Shown: positions 1-8,295 of the stretch, piece by piece
How the letters are laid out: every line of letters begins with the position of its first letter
Position numbering within the stretch: position 1 is the first letter of the stretch
Origin: Flavobacterium sp. ov086
GTDB lineage: Bacteria > Bacteroidota > Bacteroidia > Flavobacteriales > Flavobacteriaceae
Direction: 5' to 3'
Assembly (NCBI RefSeq): GCF_900187965.1
Contig: NZ_FZNL01000029.1
Location: 1 to 60,319 of the forward strand
Length of the DNA: 60,319 nt
The notes under the pieces: model-generated
Told to the model about the DNA's origin: nothing
What the model saw: the letters and a program-made list of their open reading frames with translations, nothing else
Database searches by the model: none
Program-made: the position numbers and the translations under genes

Positions 1-264
1 AACAAAACAGGCTTCAATCAAAGATAAAGACTTCTTCTGAATTTTTTTTAATACTTTAAGTTTAAAATCAATGCTGTAATATTGATTCATTTTAGGCAAA
101 AGACCTTCGTTACCATAATGCTTATAAAGGTTAATCCACTTTCTGAGATTACTCTCAGTAAAATTATTCTCTTTTGCAACTGAGCGAATTGAATAATTAT
201 TTTTTAGAACTTCCTGAACACAACGAAGTTTAAACTCATAATTATATTTTACTTTTCTTTCCAT
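1..264 (-). CDS. IS3-family transposase OrfA-like protein, partial (runs off left edge)
   Basis: Reading the minus strand from the ATG at 264 gives at least 88 residues beginning MERKVKYNYEFKLRCVQEVL. This is followed by a helix-turn-helix stretch (YSIRSVAKENNFTESNLRKW) and a second basic helical segment. That arrangement is typical of the DNA-binding OrfA of IS3/IS150-group insertion sequences, which is normally followed by a frameshifted OrfB carrying the DDE catalytic domain. The rest lies outside the window, so completeness cannot be judged. The start is 38 bases inside the presumed IS end at 302. The family call rests on the HTH pattern and the adjacent terminal repeat. Confidence 0.7.
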   Translation of the reverse strand, partial: MERKVKYNYEFKLRCVQEVLKNNYSIRSVAKENNFTESNLRKWINLYKHYGNEGLLPKMNQYYSIDFKLKVLKKIQKKSLSLIEACFV

Positions 265-269
265 AAAAA

Positions 270-302
270 TGCCCCCAAATAGTGTCTAACTTTTTGGGGG
301 CA
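270..302. repeat. Presumed terminal inverted repeat / outer end of the IS element
   Basis: Read on the minus strand from 302, the DNA begins TGCCCCCAAAAAGTTAGACA, a TG-initial terminus as in IS3-group elements. It then folds back on itself: GCCCCCAAA at 271-279 pairs with TTTGGGGGC at 293-301. It sits just upstream of the OrfA start. The element boundary is placed at 302, 45 bases past the stop codon of the anti-sigma gene at 348. The other IS end is not in the window. Confidence 0.6.
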
Positions 303-347
303 GTTCAGAATGTAATATGCGTTTTAAGTTTTATAACAAGTTTACTT

Positions 348-1136
348 TTAGACTTTTCCTAAAGTATATAATTGTGTCATTGTTGGTGTTAAACTTCCAC
401 CGGCAGGCTCTAATGTAATCCCAAAAGCCTCAGCAGATTGCGTTTGATCAACAGCAAATATTTTCTGTGAATTTCCTTCAAAATTGTCAAGTAAACCAAT
501 GCTTGTTGGTGTTAATACAGGACTTAATTTTAAAGCCCAAACCTGATACACCATTCCTTTTGGAGGTTTTGGTAAACCCGCAGCATCAATATAAGTCGTT
601 TTGGTATCTTTATTCCAATACACTTTTGCAAAAGAGTTTGGAGAAACAGCTTGTCCGCCCAGAGTTACAACAGTATTTTTGATATCTCTAACAATGGTTA
701 AACTCTTCTCAGTTTGCTTATTTTGTTGATCTAAGAAAGCATAATCTTTTTCGATTTTACTCTTTTCAGTTCCAACAGTAGTAATTGCTTTTTTTGTTTT
801 TGTAAGTTCTAAAGTCTGATAACCAAGACCTAAAAGCAATAAAACCGCTGCTGCCCAGCCCACATATTGCGTCCAGTTCGATGTTGGTTTCAAGTCGACT
901 ACTTTGCCATGCTTCAATTCCAGACGTTCTTTTATCTTCTCGAAATTTGCTACCGAGTGAAAAGGAGAGAAGCTAGATGATAAAGCCACAATCGCCTTTT
1001 CGATTGCAATAATTTCCTGATCCATTTCCGGATGTTTCTTCGCCATTTCGGCTATTTCTAAATTCTCAGCTTCGGTCAACAGACCAAAAACATATAGCTC
1101 TAGAGTTCCTGATTCAATATATTCTTGTGCTTCCAT
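348..1136 (-). CDS. Anti-sigma factor, RskA-like (membrane-anchored)
   Basis: A 262-residue protein with a cytoplasmic N-terminal zinc-less anti-sigma region (about residues 1-60, including TLELYVFGLLTEAE). One transmembrane helix lies at about 91-107 (YVGWAAAVLLLLGLGY), followed by a short coiled region and an RskA-type C-terminal domain (YWNKDTKTTYIDAAGLPKPP, YQVWAL, FGITLEPAGGS). It would hold the upstream ECF sigma factor inactive at the inner membrane until a signal leads to its release. Its ATG overlaps the sigma stop codon (TAATG at 1138-1134), so the two are translationally coupled. An IS element has landed just downstream without touching the reading frame. Confidence 0.85.
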   Translation of the reverse strand: MEAQEYIESGTLELYVFGLLTEAENLEIAEMAKKHPEMDQEIIAIEKAIVALSSSFSPFHSVANFEKIKERLELKHGKVVDLKPTSNWTQYVGWAAAVLLLLGLGYQTLELTKTKKAITTVGTEKSKIEKDYAFLDQQNKQTEKSLTIVRDIKNTVVTLGGQAVSPNSFAKVYWNKDTKTTYIDAAGLPKPPKGMVYQVWALKLSPVLTPTSIGLLDNFEGNSQKIFAVDQTQSAEAFGITLEPAGGSLTPTMTQLYTLGKV

Positions 1137-1666
1137 TAGATTTTTAAATAATTTCTTAAATCGTTAATACAGTTTCTGTTTTGCGTTTTGATAGTTCCCA
1201 GTGGCATTGCCAATTCTTCTGAAGCTTCTTGTTGGGTATATCCTTTAAAAAATAACAAATCAATAATTTCGATACATTTTGGTTTTAATTTTTTTACAAA
1301 TTCTTGTATACCAATGGTATCAATTTTATTAACGAGTTTGTTACTGTCGTCTAACAGATTTACGAAATTATCTGATGAAAGGTTTTTTTGATTGTTATTA
1401 TAATTTTTAGATCTCAGCATATCGATCGAAGTATTCCTGGCAATATTAAGGATCCAAGTGTAAAATCGCCCCTTACTTTCATTGTAAGAATCTATGTTTT
1501 TCCAGATTTTAACAAAAACTTCCTGTAAAACATCTTCTGCTTCTTCTCGATTTTTTATGAGAACATTAATTACCGAAAACAAACTTTTAGAGTACATATC
1601 ATACAAATGGGTAAAAGCTCTTTCGTCTTTCTTGTAAATTAAAACTAATAATTCTTCTTGACTCAT
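1136..1666 (-). CDS. ECF RNA polymerase sigma factor (sigma-70 family)
   Basis: 176 residues with the two-domain ECF architecture. Region 2 covers about residues 10-85 (AEDVLQEVFVKIWKNI, FYTWILNIARNTSIDMLR), and region 4 covers about 125-174, with the promoter-binding helix-turn-helix GYTQQEASEELAMPLGTIK. It directs core RNA polymerase to a specific regulon, probably an envelope or oxidative stress response given the RskA-type partner. The target promoters are not visible here. It is first in a two-gene operon and overlaps the anti-sigma gene by one base. The A/T-rich 350-base region upstream has no clear TAnnTTTG box at the right distance, so autoregulation through an alternative promoter is possible but unproven. 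Confidence 0.92.
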   Translation of the reverse strand: MSQEELLVLIYKKDERAFTHLYDMYSKSLFSVINVLIKNREEAEDVLQEVFVKIWKNIDSYNESKGRFYTWILNIARNTSIDMLRSKNYNNNQKNLSSDNFVNLLDDSNKLVNKIDTIGIQEFVKKLKPKCIEIIDLLFFKGYTQQEASEELAMPLGTIKTQNRNCINDLRNYLKI

Positions 1667-2017
1667 AGATTTAGTTTTTTAAAGCTTAAACAAAATTTAT
1701 TAAACATTATTTCAATACTTGAGATAAAGATAATTTATTTTTTCTTTAAAATTAGATTTTTTTTAACAGTCATAACCCCATTAAAACAGGGAATTTTAAA
1801 AAAGTTTAATTTTTTTTCATTTTTTTAAAACCAAAAGCAATCCAATTACGTAGATGCTATTATAACAGAAAATTATTATTTAGGAAAATAGCAAAAAACG
1901 AAAAAAGAAGCTTTTCATTTGATTATTAGAGGCTTATTATAAACACTAAAACCACTTAATTTAACATTTGTTTAAAGAAGTGAATAAAGCAAAAATTCAA
2001 TAAATAAAATTTAAGTG

Positions 2018-2179
2018 ATGAGCAACATAACTAATTTGAAAATACTAATAGTTGGCTTAACAACGGTTCTTGCACTTAATAATTTTGCAAAAGACCGGTT
2101 TAGAAAAGAAGTCTTAGGCTATTGTGATATGTATACAGATGTTATGTCAAATCAAAATATAAATATAACTAACGTTTAA
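2018..2179 (+). CDS. Small hypothetical protein with signal-like N-terminus (53 aa)
   Basis: The ORF begins MSNITNLKILIVGLTTVLAL, a hydrophobic stretch that could be a signal peptide, and continues NNFAKDRFRKEVLGYCDMYT to a stop at 2179. I do not recognise the family. After the stop, another frame stays open for about 70 codons to 2402 (ending NYNLRDCIKAQ) and is followed by a strong terminator. The region may therefore be one decayed or frameshifted gene and not a true 53-residue protein. Nothing else in the 885-base gap 1667-2551 looks coding. Confidence 0.35.
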   Translation: MSNITNLKILIVGLTTVLALNNFAKDRFRKEVLGYCDMYTDVMSNQNINITNV

Positions 2180-2189
2180 AAATATAAAT

Positions 2190-2402
2190 AGTTGATGTCC
2201 TCGGACTTCCAAACGATTTTTTTTAGTATTAAAGAATTGCATACACTCAAAATTACACTCTTGTACCAATAAAAGAAAACTAGTCAGAATCAACGCCATA
2301 AAAGAAAAAATTGTAATTAAAGAGGAACTGAATTCATTAAAAAAAGCTCACAATAACCGAGGCATCAACTATAATTTAAGAGATTGCATAAAAGCACAAT
2401 AA
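2190..2402 (+). pseudogene. Possible C-terminal remnant of a decayed gene
   Basis: A frame without its own plausible start is open from after the TGA near 2190 to a TAA at 2400-2402. Its last part is protein-like (INAIKEKIVIKEELNSLKKA, then NYNLRDCIKAQ), charged and helical. It follows the 53-residue ORF at 2018 in a different frame and precedes a hairpin terminator, which fits a single broken transcription unit. The parent family is unknown, and a chance open frame in AT-rich DNA cannot be excluded. Confidence 0.25.
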
Positions 2403-2434
2403 TTAATTCATGGTTTGATTTGTTTGTATGGGGG

Positions 2435-2472
2435 GAAGCCTAACGTCTGATTAACGTTAGGCTTCATTTTTT
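2435..2472 (+). terminator. Rho-independent terminator
   Basis: A perfect stem GAAGCCTAACG / CGTTAGGCTTC, with a loop of about 9 bases, is followed by ATTTTTT. It would end a plus-strand transcript covering 2018-2402, supporting the idea that this stretch is or was transcribed. Confidence 0.85.
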
Positions 2473-2551
2473 AACTAATCTTTAATAAAAATAATGCAGG
2501 CAAAAACTTCTATAAAGATAGATTTTAACTAATTTTATAAAAAATTAAACA

Positions 2552-3139
2552 ATGAAAAAAGTAATATTTATAGCTTGTAGTGTGGTCTTTTTCCTGAGTT
2601 CTCAACTTCAGGCACAAACAAGTAAAACTAAAGTATCTAAAACAGATAAAGTCATGACAAAAGAAACGATTTATCAATTTAAAGTACAAGATTTATCAGG
2701 AGATCCATTTGATTTTGCATCCTTAAAAGGTAAAAAAATCCTGATCGTTAATACCGCTTCAAAATGCGGATTAACACCTCAGTACAAGGATCTTGAAGCA
2801 GTATACAAAGAGTATAAGGATAAAGGTTTTGTAATCGTAGGTTTTCCTGCTAATAATTTTGCTTCTCAGGAACCGGGAACAAATAAAGAAATTGAGACGT
2901 TTTGCCAACAAAATTACGGTGTAACTTTCCCAATGATGGACAAAGTTTCTGTAAAAGGAGATGATATGTGTGAGGTTTACAAATTCCTTACTCAAAAATC
3001 TAAAAATGGTTTACAGGATTCTGAAGTAGAATGGAATTTTCAAAAATACTTAATCAACGAAAAAGGAGAATTGGTAAAAGTCATTAAACCTAAAACTTTA
3101 GTAACAGAACCAGAAGTTATAAACTGGATTAAAAGCTAA
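2552..3139 (+). CDS. Glutathione peroxidase family protein (thiol peroxidase), exported
   Basis: 195 residues. An N-terminal signal peptide (MKKVIFIACSVVFFLSSQLQA) predicts export to the periplasm. The GPx fold follows, with catalytic Cys72 in NTASKCGLTPQY, the conserved GFPANNF segment, Gln106 and a second Cys118 (IETFC). The catalytic Trp is in the VEWNFQKYLI segment. Bacterial Cys-GPx enzymes usually reduce hydroperoxides with thioredoxin, not glutathione, using the second Cys as resolving residue. That fits here by family knowledge. A single-gene unit with a terminator immediately downstream. Confidence 0.92.
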   Translation: MKKVIFIACSVVFFLSSQLQAQTSKTKVSKTDKVMTKETIYQFKVQDLSGDPFDFASLKGKKILIVNTASKCGLTPQYKDLEAVYKEYKDKGFVIVGFPANNFASQEPGTNKEIETFCQQNYGVTFPMMDKVSVKGDDMCEVYKFLTQKSKNGLQDSEVEWNFQKYLINEKGELVKVIKPKTLVTEPEVINWIKS

Positions 3140-3160
3140 TTTATAAGTATCTAAACAAAA

Positions 3161-3202
3161 AATCCACAAATTTGAATTTATCAAGTTTGTGGATTTTTTT
3201 TT
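3161..3202. terminator. Bidirectional terminator between convergent genes
   Basis: AATCCACAAA (3161-3170) pairs perfectly with TTTGTGGATT (3186-3195). A T-run follows on the plus side and an A-run precedes it, so it can serve both the peroxidase gene and the convergent minus-strand gene ending at 3217. Confidence 0.85.
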
Positions 3203-3216
3203 ATTCTAAATTGTTA

Positions 3217-4128
3217 TTAATCGTTTAAAACAGTAATAATTCTCTTTTCTATTTCAGGTTCAGAATCAGAATGTCCGGCATCTTCAATATATAAGGTAGA
3301 ATTTTTTAAAATACTATGAAATTCTTCCGCATATTCAACAGGACAAATAGCATCTTTTTTGCCATGAATTATAATTGTCGGAATGTTTTCTAACACATTA
3401 CAATTATTCAGGATATAATTATCTTCAAGAAAACAATTGTTGCTTAAATAATGCGCTTCCATTATTGATAAAGAATGGTATGGGAATTCTTTTAATATCA
3501 TTTCAATTTCATTTTCCTGAATTCCTTTTTTAAAAATCGATATTTCATAATACGCCCATTCATAGCAATAAAACTCTTTATTTTCGGGAGTTCCGTTAAG
3601 CATTTGATCAAGATAATACGCAGAAATACTAAGAGTACTATTTAAGGGAACATTGTTTTCAAAGCGGCTCCATTCTTTTGGATATTCCTTTTTAAGCCCT
3701 CCGCACACGAAGTGATCAATTGTTGGTTTATTGGCTAAGAAAAGTCCTCTCAATAAAAGACTTCTTACTTTTTCAGGATTCTGAATCGCAAATACAAGAC
3801 TTAAAGCTGTTCCCCAGGAACCTCCAAAAACGTTTATACTGTCTATTTTTAAATAGGAGAGAAGCAAATTAATATCATCGACAAGATCTTGAGTTGTATT
3901 TTGTTCTATAGATGCAAAAGGTTTACTTTTTGAAGATCCTCTTTGGTCAAAAAAGATAATTTTATGTTTTTCAAAATCAAAAAAGCGCTTGTCTCTTTCT
4001 GAAAATCCTGCACCAGGACCACCGTGAACAAATAAATAAGGTTCACCATCTCCACAAACTTCATAATAAATTTCATGGATTTCATTAACTTTTAAATACC
4101 CTTTTTCTACGTTGTAATTATGTTTCAA
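3217..4128 (-). CDS. Alpha/beta hydrolase, prolyl aminopeptidase (S33) family
   Basis: 303 residues, close to the usual length for proline iminopeptidases. The oxyanion-hole motif HGGPG is at 35-39. The nucleophile elbow GGSWG is at 102-106, with Ser104. The catalytic Asp is in HGKKDAICPVEYAEEF and the His in EDAGHSDSE near the C-terminus. The family removes N-terminal proline from peptides, mostly in the cytoplasm. No signal peptide is present. Related S33 hydrolases act on other small substrates, so the exact specificity is not certain. It is followed on the same strand by no close partner and ends at a shared terminator. Confidence 0.85.
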   Translation of the reverse strand: MKHNYNVEKGYLKVNEIHEIYYEVCGDGEPYLFVHGGPGAGFSERDKRFFDFEKHKIIFFDQRGSSKSKPFASIEQNTTQDLVDDINLLLSYLKIDSINVFGGSWGTALSLVFAIQNPEKVRSLLLRGLFLANKPTIDHFVCGGLKKEYPKEWSRFENNVPLNSTLSISAYYLDQMLNGTPENKEFYCYEWAYYEISIFKKGIQENEIEMILKEFPYHSLSIMEAHYLSNNCFLEDNYILNNCNVLENIPTIIIHGKKDAICPVEYAEEFHSILKNSTLYIEDAGHSDSEPEIEKRIITVLND

Positions 4129-4191
4129 TAAGAATTTGATTAGATTTTTGTAGATTAGAAATAGTCGGTTTAGTTAAAACTACATTGATAA

Positions 4192-4689
4192 TTACCTTAA
4201 TATCAATTGCATAAGAACCAAATCCAGCCAGTGATCAAATTTGTAACCAACTTCTCGAATCGTTCCTGTTGCAACAAATCCAAACTTTTCATGAAAAGCA
4301 ATACTTCCCGCATTATCAGCATCAATAGCGCCAATCATAACGTGAAAACCTTGTTCTTTGGCCAACCGAATTAATTCAATAAGCAGTTTAGATCCAATTC
4401 CTTTACCAATTACATTATCAACCACATATACAGAATGTTCAACGGTATATTGATACCCAATTTTCTCCCTGAATTGCCCATAACTCCCAAAACCAACGAC
4501 TTCGCCATCTAAATCGGCTACAATAATAGGCAAGTTTTTAGCTTTTTTATCCTCAAACCATTTTGTCTGGACATCAAGAGTTTGAACATCATAACTATAA
4601 TTTGCAGTAGTATGCAAAATAGAATGATTTACAATTTCCAGAATTTTTTCTAAGTCGTTTGTAGTTGCTGGTCTAAGAGTAAGGCTCAT
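4192..4689 (-). CDS. GNAT N-acetyltransferase, phosphinothricin-acetyltransferase-like
   Basis: 165 residues spanning a complete GNAT domain. The N-terminal motif LRPATTNDLEKILEIVNHSI is followed by the acetyl-CoA-binding segment VYVVDNVIGKGIGSKLLIEL (the R/Q-x-x-G-x-G/A loop appears as IGKGIG). The C-terminal part, with NAGSIAFHEKFGFVATGTIREVGYKF and then DHWLDLVLMQ, is characteristic of the Pat/YwnH subgroup. That subgroup acetylates small amines such as amino-acid analogues (phosphinothricin, methionine sulfoximine), but the native substrate is not evident. It stands alone, flanked on its upstream side by an inverted repeat. Confidence 0.88.
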   Translation of the reverse strand: MSLTLRPATTNDLEKILEIVNHSILHTTANYSYDVQTLDVQTKWFEDKKAKNLPIIVADLDGEVVGFGSYGQFREKIGYQYTVEHSVYVVDNVIGKGIGSKLLIELIRLAKEQGFHVMIGAIDADNAGSIAFHEKFGFVATGTIREVGYKFDHWLDLVLMQLILR

Positions 4690-4704
4690 GGTTTTTGTTT
4701 TTTT

Positions 4705-4763
4705 CGCCGCGAATTCACTAATTGTAATCTAATATTTTTTATTTTAATTCGTGAATTCGTAGC
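4705..4763. repeat. Dispersed inverted repeat, copy 1 (GCCACGAATTCAC family)
   Basis: CGCCGCGAATTCAC at 4705-4718 is answered by GTGAATTCGTAGC at 4751-4763, separated by an AT-rich spacer. The same arms recur at 16860-16963 and 24630-24688. It lies in the 88-base gap between the thioredoxin-like gene and the acetyltransferase gene. Confidence 0.75.
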
Positions 4764-4777
4764 TATTTTTTTTGATA

Positions 4778-5956
4778 TTATTTAGTATTTAATTCAGCCA
4801 ATAAAGTATCCACTTCTTTAGTACTCCAGGTCATTTCGGTACAGATTTCCTTGGCGTCTTTTGCGTATTGCAAGGCTAATTTTTTATCTTTTATTTTGTT
4901 ATAAAGTCTTGCCAGAAGTAAGTTTCCATCATAAGAATCATTTAATTCTAAAGAATGTTTTACCCAGAAAATGGACTTTTTTAAACTCTCAGTATCAGAA
5001 ATGTGTTTCAAATAAGTTTGCCCAATATCCTTTAGAAAACTCGCATCATTCCAGACCAATTTCTGAGTATCATCGAGAGTTACTTTTTTATAAAACTGCC
5101 ATTTTTCTGTTCTTTCAGCTAAAGTTAAATCAAATTTAAAAACCAGAGAATCCGTTTTTTGCAATTTAATAGATTTCGCAACTTCCCTTTGTTTGTAATA
5201 GTTTATAGTGTCCAAATTATCGACATAAGGGCGAAGTAATTCCGTTACAATACTTTCTACTTTTCGATCTACACGATTTTGAGAAGCCACGGCAGCAAAC
5301 TCTTTTTGATGTTTTAAAACATATTGAAATTCTCTCGATTTTATGTCCGTAACACCATTTGCAATAATACGCCAATTGGTTTCGCTAACCAATTGTTCAT
5401 CAGATTGAGTATTAAGATAAATATGCGTCGGAATTGATAAATCAGTTCTGTCTTTTCCCTTTTTTAAAGTATTTAAATACGCAAAAAACTTAGTAGAATT
5501 GCTGGGATCATTCAGGAATTCCTTCTCTAAATAAGGCAATTGCATTCTCGAATTCAATGAGTATTTAACCTCAGTCATAAATTCCGGCGTTTTCATTTCG
5601 CCCTTTAAAGCATACAAAAGTGTTTCTGTATTTGGATCAATAAATAAGAAAGTAGGCAAGGATTTAGTATTATATTTGTCTTTTAGCGTGATTCCTTCTT
5701 CTTTTTCAATGTTTTTCCAGGCGCAAACATAGTTTTCCTTTAAGAAAGCCATCACATTTGGATCACTAAACACTTCTTTTTTCATTTGATTACAATGCGG
5801 ACACCAATCGGCGTAAAGCATTACAAAAAGCGGTTTATTTTGCAGTTTTGCAGTTTCAAGCGCTGTTTTATAAGGTGTGTCATCCGGAACAAACTGATTT
5901 TGAGACTTTACAACTTGCAACGACAAAAAAAGAAGGAGTATAGAGAGAAATCGCAT
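4778..5956 (-). CDS. Secreted thioredoxin-like protein with long C-terminal extension
   Basis: 392 residues. Signal peptide at about 1-18 (MRFLSILLLFLSLQVVKS). A thioredoxin fold at about 25-135 has the redox motif WCPHC (Cys52, Cys55) and the cis-Pro loop SLPTFLF. A mostly helical C-terminal region of about 230 residues ends in a TPR-like stretch (YDGNLLLARLYNKIKDKKLALQYAKDAKE). It probably acts in the periplasm as a disulfide reductase or oxidase in cell-envelope protein quality control; the substrate is unknown. A TATATTTG box on the minus strand (5997-5990) sits about 40 bases ahead of the ATG, consistent with its own promoter. Confidence 0.82.
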   Translation of the reverse strand: MRFLSILLLFLSLQVVKSQNQFVPDDTPYKTALETAKLQNKPLFVMLYADWCPHCNQMKKEVFSDPNVMAFLKENYVCAWKNIEKEEGITLKDKYNTKSLPTFLFIDPNTETLLYALKGEMKTPEFMTEVKYSLNSRMQLPYLEKEFLNDPSNSTKFFAYLNTLKKGKDRTDLSIPTHIYLNTQSDEQLVSETNWRIIANGVTDIKSREFQYVLKHQKEFAAVASQNRVDRKVESIVTELLRPYVDNLDTINYYKQREVAKSIKLQKTDSLVFKFDLTLAERTEKWQFYKKVTLDDTQKLVWNDASFLKDIGQTYLKHISDTESLKKSIFWVKHSLELNDSYDGNLLLARLYNKIKDKKLALQYAKDAKEICTEMTWSTKEVDTLLAELNTK

Positions 5957-6062
5957 ATGAAGATTATTTATATCAAAAATTAGCTTCTACAAATATATTC
6001 CCTTTTTCCAAAAGCAGCCTTAATATCTTCCTATTTATAAGTTAAATCCAACACGAAGTTTG

Positions 6063-6070
6063 TAACTTTG
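6063..6070 (+). promoter_or_regulatory. Promoter -7 box for menD
   Basis: TAACTTTG matches the Bacteroidota sigma-ABfr -7 consensus TAnnTTTG. It lies 62 bases before the menD ATG. No good TTG -33 box is visible at the expected spacing. Confidence 0.45.
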
Positions 6071-6132
6071 TAATATCAAAGAAGAGCGCTTAAACTTAAA
6101 GTGTTTCTTTAAAAAAGTAATACGCCATAAGA

Positions 6133-7794
6133 ATGATTTACCCCAAAATACCGCTTGCACAAAGCATTATCGAAATTTTTTCTGCCAAAGGAATCAAAAA
6201 TATCATAATTTCTCCAGGTTCTAGAAACGCACCATTAACCATAGGATTTGCCCAGAATTCAAACTTTAAATGTTACAGCATTGCTGATGAACGTTGTGCT
6301 GCATTTTTTGCATTAGGAATTGCACAGCAAACCAAACAGCCAACAGCAATTATGTGCACATCTGGATCTGCATTATTAAATTATTATCCGGCTGTAGCCG
6401 AAGCTTTTTACAGTCAGATTCCGCTGATTGTTGTTTCTGCAGATCGTCCGCAAAGCAAGATCGATATTGGCGACGGACAAACTATTCGTCAGGAAAATGT
6501 TTTTCAGAACCATTCCGTTTTCAATGCTAATTTAACCGAAGAAGCTTCTTTAGAGAATGATTTAAAAATCAACAAAGCCATTGAAACCGCGATACTTCAA
6601 AAAGGTCCCGTTCATATTAATGCACCTTTTGAAGAGCCATTATACGAAACCGTAGAAACACTTTCAGTTCAGCCAACAATTACAGATTTAGAAGAAATTC
6701 CAGGAATTAAAGCTATCGAAAATAGCGAAGAAATTATTTCAAAATGGAATTCAGCCAAGAAAAAACTAGTTTTAATTGGTGTAAACGAAGCAAATTCTAT
6801 AGACGGGAAAATAATAGCAAATTTCGCAAACGATCCGTCAATTGTAGTACTTACAGAAACAACTTCAAACTTGCATCATCCAAGTTTTGTGGGTAGTATT
6901 GATACTTTAATTACACCATTTGAAGAGGTGGATTTTGAAGCATTTAAGCCAGAAATATTAATCACTTTTGGCGGAATGATTGTATCAAAACGAATCAAAG
7001 CTTTTTTACGAAAATACAAACCAAAAGAACATTGGCATATTGATACTTTGCGTGCTTATGATACTTTTAATGTTCTGACAAAACATTTTGTAATGCAGCC
7101 AAATGAGTTTTTCAATCAATTGTTGGCTGAAACTACTTTTGCAGAAAGTGATTATTTTTCGAAGATTGATAAAATTTACGATTTAAGAAAAATCAGAAGA
7201 GCAGAATATCTTGAAAAAACTGTTTTTTCGGACTTTAAAGTATTTGAGAAAGTAATTGAATCATTACCTGGAAATAGTCAGTTACAAATTAGTAATAGTT
7301 CAGCAATTCGATATGCACAATTAATAGATATTAATCCTTCAATTGAAGTTTTTTGCAATCGCGGAACCAGCGGAATCGACGGAAGTACATCAACCGCAAT
7401 TGGAGCAGCCGTTGGAAACTCAAAACAAAATGTTTTTATTACCGGCGATATTAGTTTCTTGTACGATAGTAATGCTTTATGGAATGCTTACATCCCACAA
7501 AATTTCAAAATTATTTTGATTAATAATGGAGGAGGGGGAATTTTTAGAATTTTGCCGGGTCATGAAGAGAAACCTGTTTTTAATACATTTTTCGAAACCT
7601 CACATCATTTAACAGCAGAGCATCTTGCCAAAATGTACAAGATGAATTATTTTACAGCATCAAATGAAGATTCTCTAAAGGAAAATTTAGAAGTACTTTA
7701 TAGCAATAATGATGCACCGGCAATTTTAGAGATTTTTACTCCAACTTTTGAAAATGATGTTATTCTAAAAAGGTTCTTTAAAGAATTGATTTAA
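6133..7794 (+). CDS. menD: MenD, SEPHCHC synthase (menaquinone biosynthesis)
   Basis: 553 residues, the usual MenD length. The ThDP-dependent enzyme condenses 2-oxoglutarate with isochorismate to give 2-succinyl-5-enolpyruvyl-6-hydroxy-3-cyclohexene-1-carboxylate. The N-terminal pyrimidine-binding domain carries SPGSRNAPLTIGF and DERCAAFFALGIAQ. The C-terminal diphosphate domain carries GTSGIDGSTSTAIGAA and the Mg/ThDP signature GDISFLYDSNALWN, ending in NNGGGGIFRILPG at about 460-475. It is the first of four men genes spread over 12 kb. menF and menE are not present in this window. Confidence 0.96.
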   Translation: MIYPKIPLAQSIIEIFSAKGIKNIIISPGSRNAPLTIGFAQNSNFKCYSIADERCAAFFALGIAQQTKQPTAIMCTSGSALLNYYPAVAEAFYSQIPLIVVSADRPQSKIDIGDGQTIRQENVFQNHSVFNANLTEEASLENDLKINKAIETAILQKGPVHINAPFEEPLYETVETLSVQPTITDLEEIPGIKAIENSEEIISKWNSAKKKLVLIGVNEANSIDGKIIANFANDPSIVVLTETTSNLHHPSFVGSIDTLITPFEEVDFEAFKPEILITFGGMIVSKRIKAFLRKYKPKEHWHIDTLRAYDTFNVLTKHFVMQPNEFFNQLLAETTFAESDYFSKIDKIYDLRKIRRAEYLEKTVFSDFKVFEKVIESLPGNSQLQISNSSAIRYAQLIDINPSIEVFCNRGTSGIDGSTSTAIGAAVGNSKQNVFITGDISFLYDSNALWNAYIPQNFKIILINNGGGGIFRILPGHEEKPVFNTFFETSHHLTAEHLAKMYKMNYFTASNEDSLKENLEVLYSNNDAPAILEIFTPTFENDVILKRFFKELI

Positions 7795-7821
7795 TTCCGT
7801 AAATAAAATAGTGTTAATTTT

Positions 7822-7853
7822 TTGTGTAATACTAAATATTTGTTTTAGATTTG
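7822..7853 (+). promoter_or_regulatory. Promoter for the DUF2853 gene
   Basis: TTG at 7822-7824, a 21-base spacer and TAGATTTG at 7846-7853 match the Bacteroidota -33/-7 pattern. The ATG of the downstream gene is 40 bases further. It separates DUF2853 transcription from menD. Confidence 0.65.
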
Positions 7854-7892
7854 AGAACTTAAAAAGTAAGAAAAATAATCTAAATTAATATT

Positions 7893-8237
7893 ATGAGCAC
7901 GAGAGAAGAGTTAATCAAAAAGTACGCATCAGATTTAAAAGATAAATGCGGAGTAACGCCAGACATGGATTTATTGACCAAAGTAACTATAGGTTGCGGA
8001 CCTTCGATTTATCATGCAGATGCTTCAACAGTTGCAGCAACTCAACATACTGAAATAGATACTGTTAGAAAGAATTTTCTAATTAAAAAACTGGGATTGC
8101 CAGATGGACCAAATTTAGAAGCTGCAATCAATGATGTTCTTGCACAGTACGGACATTCTAATAAACACAAGTATAGAGCAGTAGTTTATTATTTACTGAC
8201 TTTGCATTTTAAAAAAGAAAGCGTTTACAATAAATAA
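7893..8237 (+). CDS. DUF2853 family protein
   Basis: 114 residues matching the DUF2853 pattern: an N-terminal helix (STREELIKKYASDLKDKC), the invariant-looking stretch TKVTIGCGPSIYHADASTVA, and a helical C-terminal half (KNFLIKKLGLPD, HKYRAVVYYLLTLHF). It is small, soluble and without a signal peptide. The function is unknown. It has its own promoter and is closed by a strong terminator, so it appears to be monocistronic although it lies beside menD. Confidence 0.85.
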   Translation: MSTREELIKKYASDLKDKCGVTPDMDLLTKVTIGCGPSIYHADASTVAATQHTEIDTVRKNFLIKKLGLPDGPNLEAAINDVLAQYGHSNKHKYRAVVYYLLTLHFKKESVYNK

Positions 8238-8256
8238 TTTCTATTAATACAGATAC

Positions 8257-8282
8257 AAAAAGCACCGTTATTGGTGCTTTTT
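8257..8282. terminator. Terminator between convergent DUF2853 and M28 peptidase genes
   Basis: AAAAGCACC pairs with GGTGCTTTT around a short TTATT-type loop, with A-run and T-run on the two sides, so it can act in both directions. Confidence 0.82.
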
Positions 8283-8295
8283 ATATTTTCTGTTC

